Counted from the stretch's first letter, positions 14,115-22,870 are shown. The stretch: DNA of 64,000 nucleotides from Acidimicrobiia bacterium (GCA_030065575.1 JASJDZ010000008.1:1-64000), one strand, 5' to 3'. Program-made: numbers and translations. Notes: generated from the letters alone by a model not told the origin.

Positions 14115-15784
14115 ATGCGCAGCGCTCCCGGCGCATCCGACGGTACGACGGGACGTCGCGGTGGCACCGGCGCCACCCTCGCATAGGCTTCGCCAACGGC
14201 AGGCCTGGGGTCAGGCTCTCCCTTGTTTGGCCAGTAGGCCATGGCGCGTTCCGTCATGGCCGTGATGGTCAGAGCAGGATTCACCCCGAGGTTGGCCGGA
14301 ACCGCTGAGCCATCGGCGACGTGAAGCCCGGCGTGGCCATGAACCCGGTGGTAGGCGTCGATCGCGCCATCGGTGCTTGTCTGCGCCATTGGGGTGCCCC
14401 CGATGATGTGGGCAGTCGTCGGTACGTCGAGGAGTACCTCGTTCACTGCGCTGCTCGGGACTCCGTCTATGGCCTCGGCGGCAACTCGCGCTGCCTCGTT
14501 GGCGATCGGGATGTAGGTCGGGTTGGGATTCTCGTCGTCCTGATGCGAGCGAAGCCGCTTACCCAACCAGCTTCGGCGCAATGTCAATCGCATGCTGTTG
14601 TCGAGGCTCTGCATGACGAGCAGGATGACCGTTCGTTCCGACCAGCGCCGCACCGACAGGCTTCTGGCAAACGTGATCGGATGTCGCACCACCTGGCCGA
14701 GGAAGCGAAGCTGGCGCGGGATCCGGCCGCCACCGTCGACCAGCACCGTCGCCAGCAGTCCCATTGCGTTGCTCCCCGGCGGGTAGCGCACAGGTTCCAT
14801 ATGCGTTTCCGGTTCGGGTTGGATTGATGAAGTTATGGCCACACCCGTCGAGTAGTCGTCTCCGATCCGCTTCGCAGTTGCGCCGAGGAGAGCTTCCGAG
14901 TTGGTCCGCACCGACCAGCCGACCTTGTTGGAGAGGTTCGGGAGAGATAGCTCGCGGAGATCGAGCAGCAGCCGGGTTGTGCCGAGGGCTCCGGCGCTGA
15001 AGACGACGTGGTCAGCGCGGAACGTGCGTCGGCGTTTCCGGATCCATGCCCCGGGGCGCTCGGTGACGACCTCGTACCCGCCGTCTCGCTGAGGAACAAC
15101 GTCGACCACTTCGGTGTCGGGGTGCACGGACGCCCCGGCACGCTCGGCCAGGTAGAGGTAGTTGCGGTCGAGACTGTTCTTTGCGTCGAAGCGGCAGCCG
15201 ACCATGCATCCGCCGCAGGTCACACATCCGGTTCGTTCGGGTCCCGCTCCGCCGAAGTACGGGTCGGGCACGGTGGTACCGGCCTCGCCGAAGTACACAC
15301 CCACCGGGGTCGGCCGGTAGGTGTCTTCGGCGCCGAAGTGTGCTGCGACTCTCTGCAGCACGAGGTCTGCCGGAGTCGTGGTCGGGTACGGTGTCGAGCC
15401 GAGCATCCGCCGTGCCTGGTCGTAGAAGGGCGCCAGCTCCGATTTCCAATCGGTGATGTCTGCCCAGGCACGATCCTCGTAGAAGGCATCGTGCGGCTCG
15501 TACAGAGTGTTGGCATAGACGAGGGATCCCCCGCCGACGCCGGCACCGGTCAGAACCAGGACGTCGCGGAGCAGGGTGAGCCGCTGGATGCCTCGTAGTC
15601 CGAGGTGCGGCGACCATAGGAACTTGCGCAGGTTCCAGTTGGTGCGGGGGAAGTCGCTCTTGTCGAATCGCCTCCCGGCTTCGAGCACCCCGACGCGGTA
15701 TCCCTTCTCAGTGAGGCGAAGGGCGCTTACGCTCCCTCCGAATCCGGACCCGATGATGACGACGTCGTAGTGCTGCACGGCCAC
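14105..15784 (-). CDS. GMC-type FAD oxidoreductase (cholesterol-oxidase-like) with four-cysteine motif
   Basis: This 559-aa flavoprotein has the FAD-binding GSGFGGS motif at residues 12-18, the AGVGGGSLVYAN flavin block near 81-92, and a C-terminal GMC domain with HIIGGTPM and VHGHAGLHVADGSAVPANLGVNPALTI-type sequence. It resembles ChoD-type oxidoreductases of mycobacteria, which act on sterols or other alcohols. Cys187, Cys190, Cys193 and Cys197 form CxxCxxCxxxC, which looks like an iron-sulfur site or a structural metal site and is unusual for classic GMC enzymes. The GTG at 15784 was used; GTG 15778 is equally plausible. The substrate is unproven. Confidence 0.85.
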   Translation of the reverse strand: MAVQHYDVVIIGSGFGGSVSALRLTEKGYRVGVLEAGRRFDKSDFPRTNWNLRKFLWSPHLGLRGIQRLTLLRDVLVLTGAGVGGGSLVYANTLYEPHDAFYEDRAWADITDWKSELAPFYDQARRMLGSTPYPTTTPADLVLQRVAAHFGAEDTYRPTPVGVYFGEAGTTVPDPYFGGAGPERTGCVTCGGCMVGCRFDAKNSLDRNYLYLAERAGASVHPDTEVVDVVPQRDGGYEVVTERPGAWIRKRRRTFRADHVVFSAGALGTTRLLLDLRELSLPNLSNKVGWSVRTNSEALLGATAKRIGDDYSTGVAITSSIQPEPETHMEPVRYPPGSNAMGLLATVLVDGGGRIPRQLRFLGQVVRHPITFARSLSVRRWSERTVILLVMQSLDNSMRLTLRRSWLGKRLRSHQDDENPNPTYIPIANEAARVAAEAIDGVPSSAVNEVLLDVPTTAHIIGGTPMAQTSTDGAIDAYHRVHGHAGLHVADGSAVPANLGVNPALTITAMTERAMAYWPNKGEPDPRPAVGEAYARVAPVPPRRPVVPSDAPGALRIQT

Positions 15785-15812
15785 AAGGTTGGCAGATCAC
15801 TGCGACGCGTGC

Positions 15813-16904
15813 TCAGACGTTGAATCGGAAGAGGATCACGTCGCCTTCCTCGACGACGTAGTCCCTTCCCTCGAGGCGCCACTTCCCGGCTTCCTTGGCG
15901 CCGTGCTCGCCGCCGTTGGCCACGTAGTCGGCGTAGGAAACCACTTCGGCCCTTATGAACCCTCGCTCAAAATCTGTATGGATCCGCCCGGCCGCTTGCG
16001 GTGCCGTCATGCCGTGCCGGAATGTCCAGGCGCGTGCTTCGGTCTCATTGTGAGTGAAGAAGGTTCCGAGGTTGAGCAGTCGGTAGGCAGCTCGGATCAC
16101 CCGGTTGAGGCCGGGCTCCTCTTCGCCGATGTCCGCAAGGAATTCGGCCTTGTCGTCATCGTCGAGCTGAGCTATCTCCGCCTCGATCTCGGCACAGATG
16201 ACGACGACCTCCGCTTCCTCCTGCAGCCCTCGATGCCGGACGCTCCTCACGTGCTCGTTGTCGTGTTCGGCCGCCTCCGCGATGTTGGCCACGTACAGCA
16301 TTGGCTTCAGCGTGAGGAGCTGGTATTCACGGATCTCCGCCAGCTCGGTGTCGGTCATTGCGAGCGTGCGAGCCGGCTCGCCCCGGTCGAGATGATCCCG
16401 CACCCTGGTCAACGTCGCCATCAGCTTCTTGGCGGTGGGGTCTCCGGCTTTGCCCTTGCGTTCGGTCCGCTCAATCGCACGTTCGATAGTGCTCTCGTCG
16501 GCTAGGGCGAGCTCGAGGTTGATCGTGTCTATGTCGTCCGTTGGGTCGATCTTTCCAGTGACGTGGGCGATGTCGGGATCCTCGAAGCATCGCACAATGT
16601 GGACAATCGCGTCGGTATCCCGGATGTGGCCCAAGAACTGATTGCCCAAGCCTTCACCATGAGACGCTCCGGCCACGAGCCCGGCGATGTCGACAAACTC
16701 CATCGTTGTTGGGACGACTTCATCAACCTGCGCAATGGCAGCGATCCTCCCCACGCGCGGATCCGGTACCGGCACCACTCCGACGTTCGGGTCGATAGTG
16801 CAGAACGGGTAGTTCTCTGCTGCGATTTCGGCGCGGGTGAGCGCGTTGAACAGTGTCGACTTGCCAACATTGGGAAGTCCCACGATGCCGCATTGCAGCG
16901 CCAA
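15813..16904 (-). CDS. ychF: YchF-family ribosome-associated ATPase/GTPase
   Basis: This 363-aa protein is the universally conserved Obg-like NTPase YchF/OLA1, which binds ribosomes and modulates translation and stress responses. The P-loop is GLPNVGKST (9-17), switch II DIAGLVAGASHGEGLGN, and the altered G4 motif NIAE replaces NKxD, explaining its preference for ATP. The C-terminus carries the TGS domain ending EGDVILFRFNV. TTG at 16904 follows GGAGGCGGAG at good spacing. It is divergent from the gene at 16999. Confidence 0.95.
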   Translation of the reverse strand: MALQCGIVGLPNVGKSTLFNALTRAEIAAENYPFCTIDPNVGVVPVPDPRVGRIAAIAQVDEVVPTTMEFVDIAGLVAGASHGEGLGNQFLGHIRDTDAIVHIVRCFEDPDIAHVTGKIDPTDDIDTINLELALADESTIERAIERTERKGKAGDPTAKKLMATLTRVRDHLDRGEPARTLAMTDTELAEIREYQLLTLKPMLYVANIAEAAEHDNEHVRSVRHRGLQEEAEVVVICAEIEAEIAQLDDDDKAEFLADIGEEEPGLNRVIRAAYRLLNLGTFFTHNETEARAWTFRHGMTAPQAAGRIHTDFERGFIRAEVVSYADYVANGGEHGAKEAGKWRLEGRDYVVEEGDVILFRFNV

Positions 16905-16998
16905 GCTCCGCCTCCGGGTTGCAGACCCACCGAGCTTAGATGCAACCGTGATGGCCGGGATCAGCTCAGCCGACGGCTGATGCGATTAGGTTGCCCCC

Positions 16999-17967
16999 GT
17001 GAGCGATCTGACGACACTGATCGAAGCAAGCGACCTGGATGGCCTGATTCGCCGTATCGACGGCCTGGTCAGTGCCCGCGAATGGGAAGACATAGTCGAA
17101 CTGCGTGACCGCTGCCTCGAGGCGACCGAGCGAGGCAAGCAGCTGTGGGGCGTTGCCCAGTTCGCTGAGTACCGCTTGGCGCTCGATGCGCCGGGGGAGT
17201 ACGCCGGGAGGGTGATCAAGGAAGGTGCGGGGAGGTTTGCCCTCGGACCGCTGTGGGAGGTTGCCGCCTCGACGCACGAATGGGACGAGATCGCCCCACA
17301 CGTTGACGATGGCCGATTGCGGACCCTGATCGCCCACGAACGCCTGCTGCGCGGCGAGCCGGTTGACCTCGCCGAGGTCGACGCACATGTGCTCGAGGTT
17401 CCAATGCGGCTCGAGGCATGGGAGCCGGGCTACCCGGTTGCCGCTTACCGGACGGATCGGGCGGACTTCCCCGAGAACGAGTGGACCGGTCTCGATTGGG
17501 TGGAATTGCCCGCCCCGGTCGACCGCCTACCTGAGGACGATGCCCTCGAGGCGCTTGCGATCCTGGTGGCTCCGTGGACAGAACAGTCCAACGGTCGTGC
17601 CGACGGTTGTGTCGTCGCCGGATCGATGTTGGAAGCAGTTCGTACGCTGGGGCCGCACCGGGTACGAGCTGCCGAGATCGACGGCGAAGAGGCGCTGGCC
17701 ATCATGGCCTGGACGGCCGCATCTGGCGGCGCTTACGGCCGTCGTCGCGGCAGTCCGGTTGGGCGAATGCACACCTGGTGGGCGCTGGCGGCGTTGCTCG
17801 GACTCGAGGACATCGATGATACGACTGCCCTCGGCGAGGGCGCAGCGGAGCTGCGCTGGCTGCGCTGGGATCCGGGCGATCAAATCGGCGGATGGGGATT
17901 CCATCTCGCCGCCGAGGATCCCGAAGACGGTCTGGCCTGGGCAATAAGCGCCGTCGACGCGGTCTGA
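16999..17967 (+). CDS. Conserved protein of unknown function, 322 aa
   Basis: I do not recognise a named family. The protein is acidic, helical and soluble, with no signal or membrane segment. Notable segments are WEDIVELRDRCLEATERGKQ, WGVAQFAEYRLAL near residue 50, and a late RRRGSPVGRMHTWWALAAL region; repeated helices suggest an all-alpha solenoid. GTG 16999 has no ribosome site; TAGGTT (16987-16992) lies 6 nt upstream, which fits a leaderless start. It stands alone, divergent from ychF and convergent with an ABC permease, separated from it by a large inverted repeat. Confidence 0.72.
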   Translation: MSDLTTLIEASDLDGLIRRIDGLVSAREWEDIVELRDRCLEATERGKQLWGVAQFAEYRLALDAPGEYAGRVIKEGAGRFALGPLWEVAASTHEWDEIAPHVDDGRLRTLIAHERLLRGEPVDLAEVDAHVLEVPMRLEAWEPGYPVAAYRTDRADFPENEWTGLDWVELPAPVDRLPEDDALEALAILVAPWTEQSNGRADGCVVAGSMLEAVRTLGPHRVRAAEIDGEEALAIMAWTAASGGAYGRRRGSPVGRMHTWWALAALLGLEDIDDTTALGEGAAELRWLRWDPGDQIGGWGFHLAAEDPEDGLAWAISAVDAV

Positions 17968-17980
17968 GATTCACCACCTG

Positions 17981-18036
17981 ATCAAGTCTGGCGTAGCAGG
18001 CGGCGTAATACAGCCGGGATCGACGCCAGACTTGAT
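17981..18036. repeat. 14-bp perfect inverted repeat with structured loop between convergent genes
   Basis: ATCAAGTCTGGCGT (17981-17994) is repeated in perfect inversion at 18023-18036, with a 28-nt spacer that can form its own small CGGC/GCCG stem. It fills the 78-bp gap between convergent stops at 17967 and 18046. A bidirectional terminator or a small transposon remnant is possible; there is no T-run. Confidence 0.7.
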
Positions 18037-18045
18037 TGGAACCGC

Positions 18046-20403
18046 TCAGGCGGAGCGCTCTTTCACCACCTTGGGGATGCTGATGCGGCGGATGGCCCGC
18101 AGCCCGGGCACCTGTGAGATCAGCGCCACTGCCAGGATCGCCAGCGAGGCGAACAGGTATGTCGTCGGTTGGATGTAGAGCGTGAACGTGAACAGGTCGC
18201 TGTTGAAGCTGCCGAGCGCTGCGCTCGCGGCAAGAGTGCCGATGACCAACCCGAGGGGTATGCCCATCGCCGCAACCAGCATGTTCTCCGCCGTGATGTA
18301 GCGGGAAATGCTCCGCCGCTCGGTACCAACCGCAAGAAGCGTGGCGACCTCTCGTGTGCGCTCGGCGATGTTGACGCTCATGGCATTGAAGATCAGCGCA
18401 AATGCCATGGCTCCGCCGAACACCAGCATCACCCCGACGAATGCGTAGAAGAGGATCATGAACCGCTGCATCAGGTCGTAGAGAACGTTGGCATCCTCAA
18501 AAGCCGCCACCTGGGTTAGCTCGGTGATCGTGTTGCGGAGGGTGGCTGCGCTCGCCCCTTCGTCGTATGCGATGAGAGCCGAGGTGGCCGGCAGGGATGT
18601 CCCCGCCAGCGCTTCCGCCTGGGTGCGGCCGACGTAGGCCATCGTGCCCAATGGTTCGTCGACAAAGGCTGCGACCGGAGCTGCGACGCTGAGGCCGTCG
18701 GCCAGGGTCATCGTGACCGAGTCGCCAACCTCGATGTCAAAGAGGTCGCGAGTCGCTTGACCCAACACAACACCCCGCTGGGGGAGGTCGATCCATCCGT
18801 TGTCGACATCGGCGAACCTATGCAACTCCGTGTCGTCTGGAAGCACCATCAGTGCGGTCTCGTAGTGCTCCCCGTTGGCGCTCACCGTGACCGGTAGCGT
18901 CAGCGCCGGCTCGGCGGCGGCAACACCATCGATGGCGACGAGCGCTGCGACATCGTCGGTAGCGGTCGGGCCGGTGAAGAAGACAGTCGCATCCTCGCGC
19001 TGGATCTCGACGAACTGCCGGTCCATCAGATTGCGCACGGTGTCGATCATGCCCCAGGACACCAGAACCAACATCAGCGACAAGACCACACCGATGATGG
19101 TGTAGATCGTGCGCCGGGGATTCCGGCCCACACCCCGGAGGGTCATCCGCCACGCGGTCGGCACTCGGCGCAGCGGTGGAATCAAGCGCTCGAGCAGGCT
19201 CCGCCTCCCGCCGCCCGATGGTGTCTCCCCGCGCATCGCTTCCGCGGGAAGGACCCGGGACGCGACCAGAGCCGGAGCGAATGCCGCAAGCACGCTGGCA
19301 ACGACTCCGAAGGCGATGGCACCGAGGAGCGTCGTCCAGTAGAAGTCGACGATGGTGAGCGGAATCGACAGGATGCTGGTGTAGAGGCGAGTGATGAGTC
19401 TTGCCAGCAACACTCCGACGATTGCCCCTGGAATGGCACCGAGCAAGCCGGGAATCAGGCCATAGCCGAGATAGTGGCGAAGCACCTGTCCCCGGGTGAA
19501 GCCGTTGGCCAGGAAGGTCCCGATGTGAGGTCTCTGGGCGTGAACGAGGCGGCTGATCATCACATAGGCCGCCATTCCAGCTGCGGCCAGGAACATCATG
19601 GGGAAGAAGACCGCCATCTCCTCCAGACCCTTGACGTCCTCGGTCAGTGCGTTGTTCGAAGGCTGCTCGGCGCGAGTGTAGATGTTTATTGCACCGAGCT
19701 CGCGGGCCGCGGTCGTCAGAGACAAGGTGGTCGCCTCGTCGGCCTCACCCCCGAAGTAGTAGATGACAACCTCGTTCGGGCCGGAGCCGGTGATTTGCTC
19801 GGCAAGCTCCTCGGGCACGAAGGCAACCCCGAAGTTGTCCGGTGTCGTGATGATGTCCTGTCGATCGCGGGCCGGCCAGATGTACTCGGGGGAGAGGGCC
19901 ACCCCGCCCACGGTCACCTGCTGCCACGCGTCACCGACGAGGATGTCGAAGCTGTCTCCAGGCCCGAGCCCGAAGTGGTCGGCCATGTGGTCTTCGACCA
20001 GAAGGGTGGACGGGTCGCCGTTGGTCGGGTACTCGCCCGCAGAGACATCTAGCCGATTGACCGAGGGCTGCTCACTCGACGGAATCCCGAGCGCCCGCCC
20101 CAGAAGTTTCGTGTCTTCGATCCGGAAGGGGACATCAACCATCGTCCGCATTTCCACCGACTCGACCCGAGGTTCGGCTGCGGCCAGGTCGGCTATGGCC
20201 TGCGTGTCACCTCCGGCGACGGTCAAATTGGCGAAGCGGTAGTCGATGGCCGTCTGATCGTAGGAAGCGATCAGGTTCGTATAGGAATCCCAAGCAGCAC
20301 CGAATATGCCGACGCCGAGGAAGATCGTGATGGTGATTGCGATGAACTGTGGCTTGTGCCGGCCGATGTCTCGCCACAGCTTGCGCTGCAGCGGACTCAC
20401 CAT
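18046..20403 (-). CDS. FtsX/MacB-like ABC permease
   Basis: This 785-aa protein has an N-terminal membrane segment (FIAITITIFLGVGIFGAAW), a large extracytoplasmic MacB-like domain, a central membrane block of FtsX type (about residues 275-400), a second extracytoplasmic region, and a final FtsX domain near the C-terminus. Duplicated FtsX permeases of this kind work with a LolD/MacB ATPase in mechanotransmission, lipid/lipoprotein handling, or export. The ATPase gene overlaps it by 7 bp upstream, and tetR precedes both, forming one operon. Cargo is unknown. Confidence 0.88.
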   Translation of the reverse strand: MVSPLQRKLWRDIGRHKPQFIAITITIFLGVGIFGAAWDSYTNLIASYDQTAIDYRFANLTVAGGDTQAIADLAAAEPRVESVEMRTMVDVPFRIEDTKLLGRALGIPSSEQPSVNRLDVSAGEYPTNGDPSTLLVEDHMADHFGLGPGDSFDILVGDAWQQVTVGGVALSPEYIWPARDRQDIITTPDNFGVAFVPEELAEQITGSGPNEVVIYYFGGEADEATTLSLTTAARELGAINIYTRAEQPSNNALTEDVKGLEEMAVFFPMMFLAAAGMAAYVMISRLVHAQRPHIGTFLANGFTRGQVLRHYLGYGLIPGLLGAIPGAIVGVLLARLITRLYTSILSIPLTIVDFYWTTLLGAIAFGVVASVLAAFAPALVASRVLPAEAMRGETPSGGGRRSLLERLIPPLRRVPTAWRMTLRGVGRNPRRTIYTIIGVVLSLMLVLVSWGMIDTVRNLMDRQFVEIQREDATVFFTGPTATDDVAALVAIDGVAAAEPALTLPVTVSANGEHYETALMVLPDDTELHRFADVDNGWIDLPQRGVVLGQATRDLFDIEVGDSVTMTLADGLSVAAPVAAFVDEPLGTMAYVGRTQAEALAGTSLPATSALIAYDEGASAATLRNTITELTQVAAFEDANVLYDLMQRFMILFYAFVGVMLVFGGAMAFALIFNAMSVNIAERTREVATLLAVGTERRSISRYITAENMLVAAMGIPLGLVIGTLAASAALGSFNSDLFTFTLYIQPTTYLFASLAILAVALISQVPGLRAIRRISIPKVVKERSA

Positions 20404-21101
20404 GTCAGCGCACCGGCTGCAATCGGCGAGGCGTGGTGAGTGTCGTCAACAATCTCGCCGGAACGAAGTCGGAGCACACGATCTGCCATATCGCCGATGG
20501 CGGAATTGTGGGTGACCAGTAACACGGTCTGCTCCTGCTCGCGACTGATGTCCTGGAGCAACTGCAAGATCATCCGGCCCGTCTCGAAGTCCAACTCCCC
20601 GGTTGGCTCGTCGCAGAGCAGGATCGGCGGTTGCTTGACCAGAGCTCGGGCGATCGCCACTCGTTGCTGCTCGCCACCGGAAAGCTGAGCGGGGAAGTGG
20701 TGCATACGATCAGCAAGGCCAACCTTGGCGAGTACCTCGGCAGCCCGTGCAGCCCCGTCGCTGGCCGTCAGATCGGCAACGAGCTCCACATTCTCGGCAG
20801 CCGTCAGCGTCGGGATCAGGTTGAAGAACTGAAAGACGAACCCGACGTTTTCTCGTCGGTACCTCACCTGCTCATCGACACCGAGTTGGGCGAGATCGGT
20901 TCCGCCGACCTCGATCCGACCCCGGGTAGCGTTGTCGATGGCTCCGACCAGGTTCAGCAGTGTCGTCTTGCCGGATCCCGAGGGTCCCAGAATGACAGTG
21001 AACTCACCCTGTGGTCCTTTCAGATCGATGTCCTTGAGCGCGTTTACTGCGGTGTGCCCCTCGCCGAACGTCTTCCAGACGCCGGCCAACTCGATTGTCA
21101 T
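20397..21101 (-). CDS. LolD/MacB-type ABC ATPase
   Basis: This 234-aa ATPase powers the adjacent FtsX-like permease. It has Walker A GPSGSGKTTLL, Q-loop FVFQFFNLIP, signature LSGGEQQRVAIARAL, Walker B ILLCDEPTGELD and the H-loop LLVTHNS; the CDEPTGELD motif is typical of the MacB/LolD group. The ATG at 21101 overlaps the tetR stop by 4 bp (ATGA), and its 3' end overlaps the permease start, so all three genes should be translated together under the tetR promoter. Confidence 0.92.
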   Translation of the reverse strand: MTIELAGVWKTFGEGHTAVNALKDIDLKGPQGEFTVILGPSGSGKTTLLNLVGAIDNATRGRIEVGGTDLAQLGVDEQVRYRRENVGFVFQFFNLIPTLTAAENVELVADLTASDGAARAAEVLAKVGLADRMHHFPAQLSGGEQQRVAIARALVKQPPILLCDEPTGELDFETGRMILQLLQDISREQEQTVLLVTHNSAIGDMADRVLRLRSGEIVDDTHHASPIAAGALTW

Positions 21102-21727
21102 TCCGATTCGCTTTCTCTGTTGAGGCCGGCGAATGCCAGCTCTATTTGGCGATCGACCTGTGCATACAGATCGCTATTTGTGAGGCCTTCGAAGCCGATG
21201 AACATGAACAGTTGGAGGACGAAACCAGAGAAGATCAGCATGGTGGCCTCGTCGACCTCCACTCCTTCAGCCAGAGAGCCTTCAGCGTGGAAGCCCGCCA
21301 GCAGCAGCATCATCTGCTCGATGAGCATCTGATCCATGCGGGCGAGCTCCTGGGTCAGCTCGAGACCGCCGGACCTCTGGAAGGCAGCACCCAGGACCTC
21401 GCGGAGCAGGCGCCTATCCCACGTTGTGACGTCGTCGAGGTAGATCCGAGCCAGTCTTTGTGTCGCTGCAACAACGTCCGGGCCGGGATCGTCTATGACC
21501 GCCTGGCCGGCAGCCACTATGCGCATTGCGTCCTCTTCGACGCCGGCGAGAAGGAGCGCACTCTTGGATCCGAAGTAGTTGTACACGGTGGCGACGGAGA
21601 CGTCAGCCGCAGCGGCAATGTCGTCCATCGTCGTTGCGTCGAGTCCGTGCTCGGTGAAAAGGGTGGCGGCCGCCTGGATGATGCGGTGACGCTGCTCCCG
21701 TTTCTTGCGGTCCCGTAATCCGGTCAT
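21098..21727 (-). CDS. TetR-family repressor of the ABC operon
   Basis: This 209-aa regulator has a TetR N-terminal helix-turn-helix (TMDDIAAAADVSVATVYNYFGSKSALL) and a ligand-binding C-terminal helical domain. As the first gene of a tetR-ATPase-permease operon it most likely represses its own operon and responds to a compound the transporter handles. ATG 21727 follows TTGAGGAAC; GTG 21748 would add seven residues and would run into the operator, so it is disfavoured. A fitting operator is at 21735-21757. Confidence 0.86.
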   Translation of the reverse strand: MTGLRDRKKREQRHRIIQAAATLFTEHGLDATTMDDIAAAADVSVATVYNYFGSKSALLLAGVEEDAMRIVAAGQAVIDDPGPDVVAATQRLARIYLDDVTTWDRRLLREVLGAAFQRSGGLELTQELARMDQMLIEQMMLLLAGFHAEGSLAEGVEVDEATMLIFSGFVLQLFMFIGFEGLTNSDLYAQVDRQIELAFAGLNRESESE

Positions 21728-21734
21728 GTTCCTC

Positions 21735-21757
21735 AAACTTGTAGACACTCTAAGTTT
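21735..21757. promoter_or_regulatory. Probable TetR operator upstream of the ABC operon
   Basis: The 23-bp dyad AAACTT-NNAGNNNCTNN-AAGTTT ends 8 bp before the tetR ATG. It has perfect outer hexamers and two matching inner pairs. An overlapping dyad CTCTAA-N2-TTAGAG lies at 21748-21761. Size and position fit a TetR dimer site covering the 5' region of the operon. Confidence 0.55.
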
Positions 21758-21786
21758 AGAGAACCTATAAGTAAGGGCAACTCGAG

Positions 21787-22176
21787 CTAGGCAGGGGGTA
21801 GCTGGTCGATGAGCAGGGTCGCTATGTAGCCGACGGCAACTGCGAGCGTCCAGCTGGCCAGTGATCCAACAAGTACGTACTCAGGCTTCATCCGGGGTTT
21901 GTCGCCCGTGATCTCTGGGAAGCGCAGGATGCTCTTGGCGGTGACGACCAGCCCCACCGCAGTAGGCGCTCCGGCGATGAGCAGCAGGACGATCAGTGTG
22001 CGCTCAAACCGCCCGATCCAGCGGCCCAGCCCGGGGCGGGGGAGCGATTTGGTGTCGCCGAGATCAAAGGAAGCGAGCAGTCTCCTGATCATCGCTGCGC
22101 CCGGCCACCACACGAGCGCCAGTGCGGAAACGATGATCAGCACCAAACCCAGCCAGTGTGCCAACTCGTCACTCAT
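21787..22176 (-). CDS. Small membrane protein like the C-terminal half of DUF3307 proteins
   Basis: This 129-aa protein has about three to four membrane segments (LGLVLIIVSALALVWWPGA; TLIVLLLIAGAPTAVGLVV; YVLVGSLASWTLAVAVGYIATLL). The central RFERTLIVLL...AKSILRFPEI and the final YVLVGSLASW segments resemble the C-terminal part of DUF3307 membrane proteins, which are often paired with SatD; the N-terminal DUF3307 domain itself is missing. It overlaps the SatD gene by 4 bp and is probably co-expressed. Function unknown. Confidence 0.7.
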   Translation of the reverse strand: MSDELAHWLGLVLIIVSALALVWWPGAAMIRRLLASFDLGDTKSLPRPGLGRWIGRFERTLIVLLLIAGAPTAVGLVVTAKSILRFPEITGDKPRMKPEYVLVGSLASWTLAVAVGYIATLLIDQLPPA

Positions 22177-22781
22177 GTTCTGATGCTGGCAGATTCGGCG
22201 AGGCTGAGCAGGCCGTTGCGGTGGATTCTTCGGGAAACTACTCCGGGCGTGATTCCGAGGTCATCGGCAATCATGGCCTGGCTCCGTCCTTTGATGAGCC
22301 CGAGGGTGATAGTGGCGTCGGACTCATCCAATCCCGCCAGGACCTCGTCACGCAGAATGGCGGCTGCCTTGAGCGGCGGTGAGTCGAAACCGGTGAAGAC
22401 CGTACGACGGTTTCGCGCCACGCGCGCGGACGTCTTGAGTTCGGTCAGTGCGTCGCGAGCCGCCCACCAGGCAGGCCCGTCCTGGGCCGCAGCCTCGTCG
22501 GATTCGGGGAGCGCTGTCACCTCTCCCCAGGCAACGCTGATCCAGAGATCGTGGCCATGCTGTTGCATGAGGAGTCGGAGCCAAAGTGTTGCTTCCCATG
22601 CTTGCTCCCGCGAACCGTACGAGCCCTCGAACTCGTCCCCTCGGGTGACGCGCAGCGTGGTCCTGGGCGAGGTTGCCTCGTTGGCCTCCTCCAGCGCAGC
22701 GAGGAAATCCTGCTGGAGGGCGTTGCGTTCGGTAGCGGTCCTCGAACCCACTATGTCACCGATTAGTGCTGCCAGGTGCAC
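22173..22781 (-). CDS. SatD-family protein with C-terminal helix-turn-helix
   Basis: This 202-aa protein begins HLAALIGDIVGSR, the SatD-type opening, with a nucleotidyl-cyclase-like core (LRVTRGDEFEGSYGS) and a C-terminal sigma-like helix-turn-helix (AMIADDLGITPGVVSRRIHR). SatD proteins are of unknown biochemical role and usually pair with a DUF3307 membrane protein, as here. GTG 22781 was picked because GGAG lies 5 nt upstream; GTG 22787 is an alternative. The upstream region holds inverted GGGCAAT/ATTGCC elements that could be its own operator. Confidence 0.75.
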   Translation of the reverse strand: MHLAALIGDIVGSRTATERNALQQDFLAALEEANEATSPRTTLRVTRGDEFEGSYGSREQAWEATLWLRLLMQQHGHDLWISVAWGEVTALPESDEAAAQDGPAWWAARDALTELKTSARVARNRRTVFTGFDSPPLKAAAILRDEVLAGLDESDATITLGLIKGRSQAMIADDLGITPGVVSRRIHRNGLLSLAESASIRT

Positions 22782-22803
22782 GGGCACTCCCGTTGTCGCC
22801 TAA

Positions 22804-22868
22804 GGGCAATACAATATCAAATTGCCACAGAAAGACAATAGTGTTTGTCATTGCCCGTACAGGGCAAG
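22804..22868. promoter_or_regulatory. Clustered GGCAAT half-sites upstream of satD; hairpin after the ACT gene
   Basis: GGGCAAT (22804-22810) faces ATTGCC (22821-22826), and ATTGCCC (22850-22856) faces GGGCAA (22862-22867). The latter, TTGCCC-GTACA-GGGCAA (22851-22867), can also form a terminator-like hairpin for the ACT gene. Four related half-sites within 65 bp just upstream of satD suggest an operator for its helix-turn-helix domain. Confidence 0.42.
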
Positions 22869-22870
22869 GC

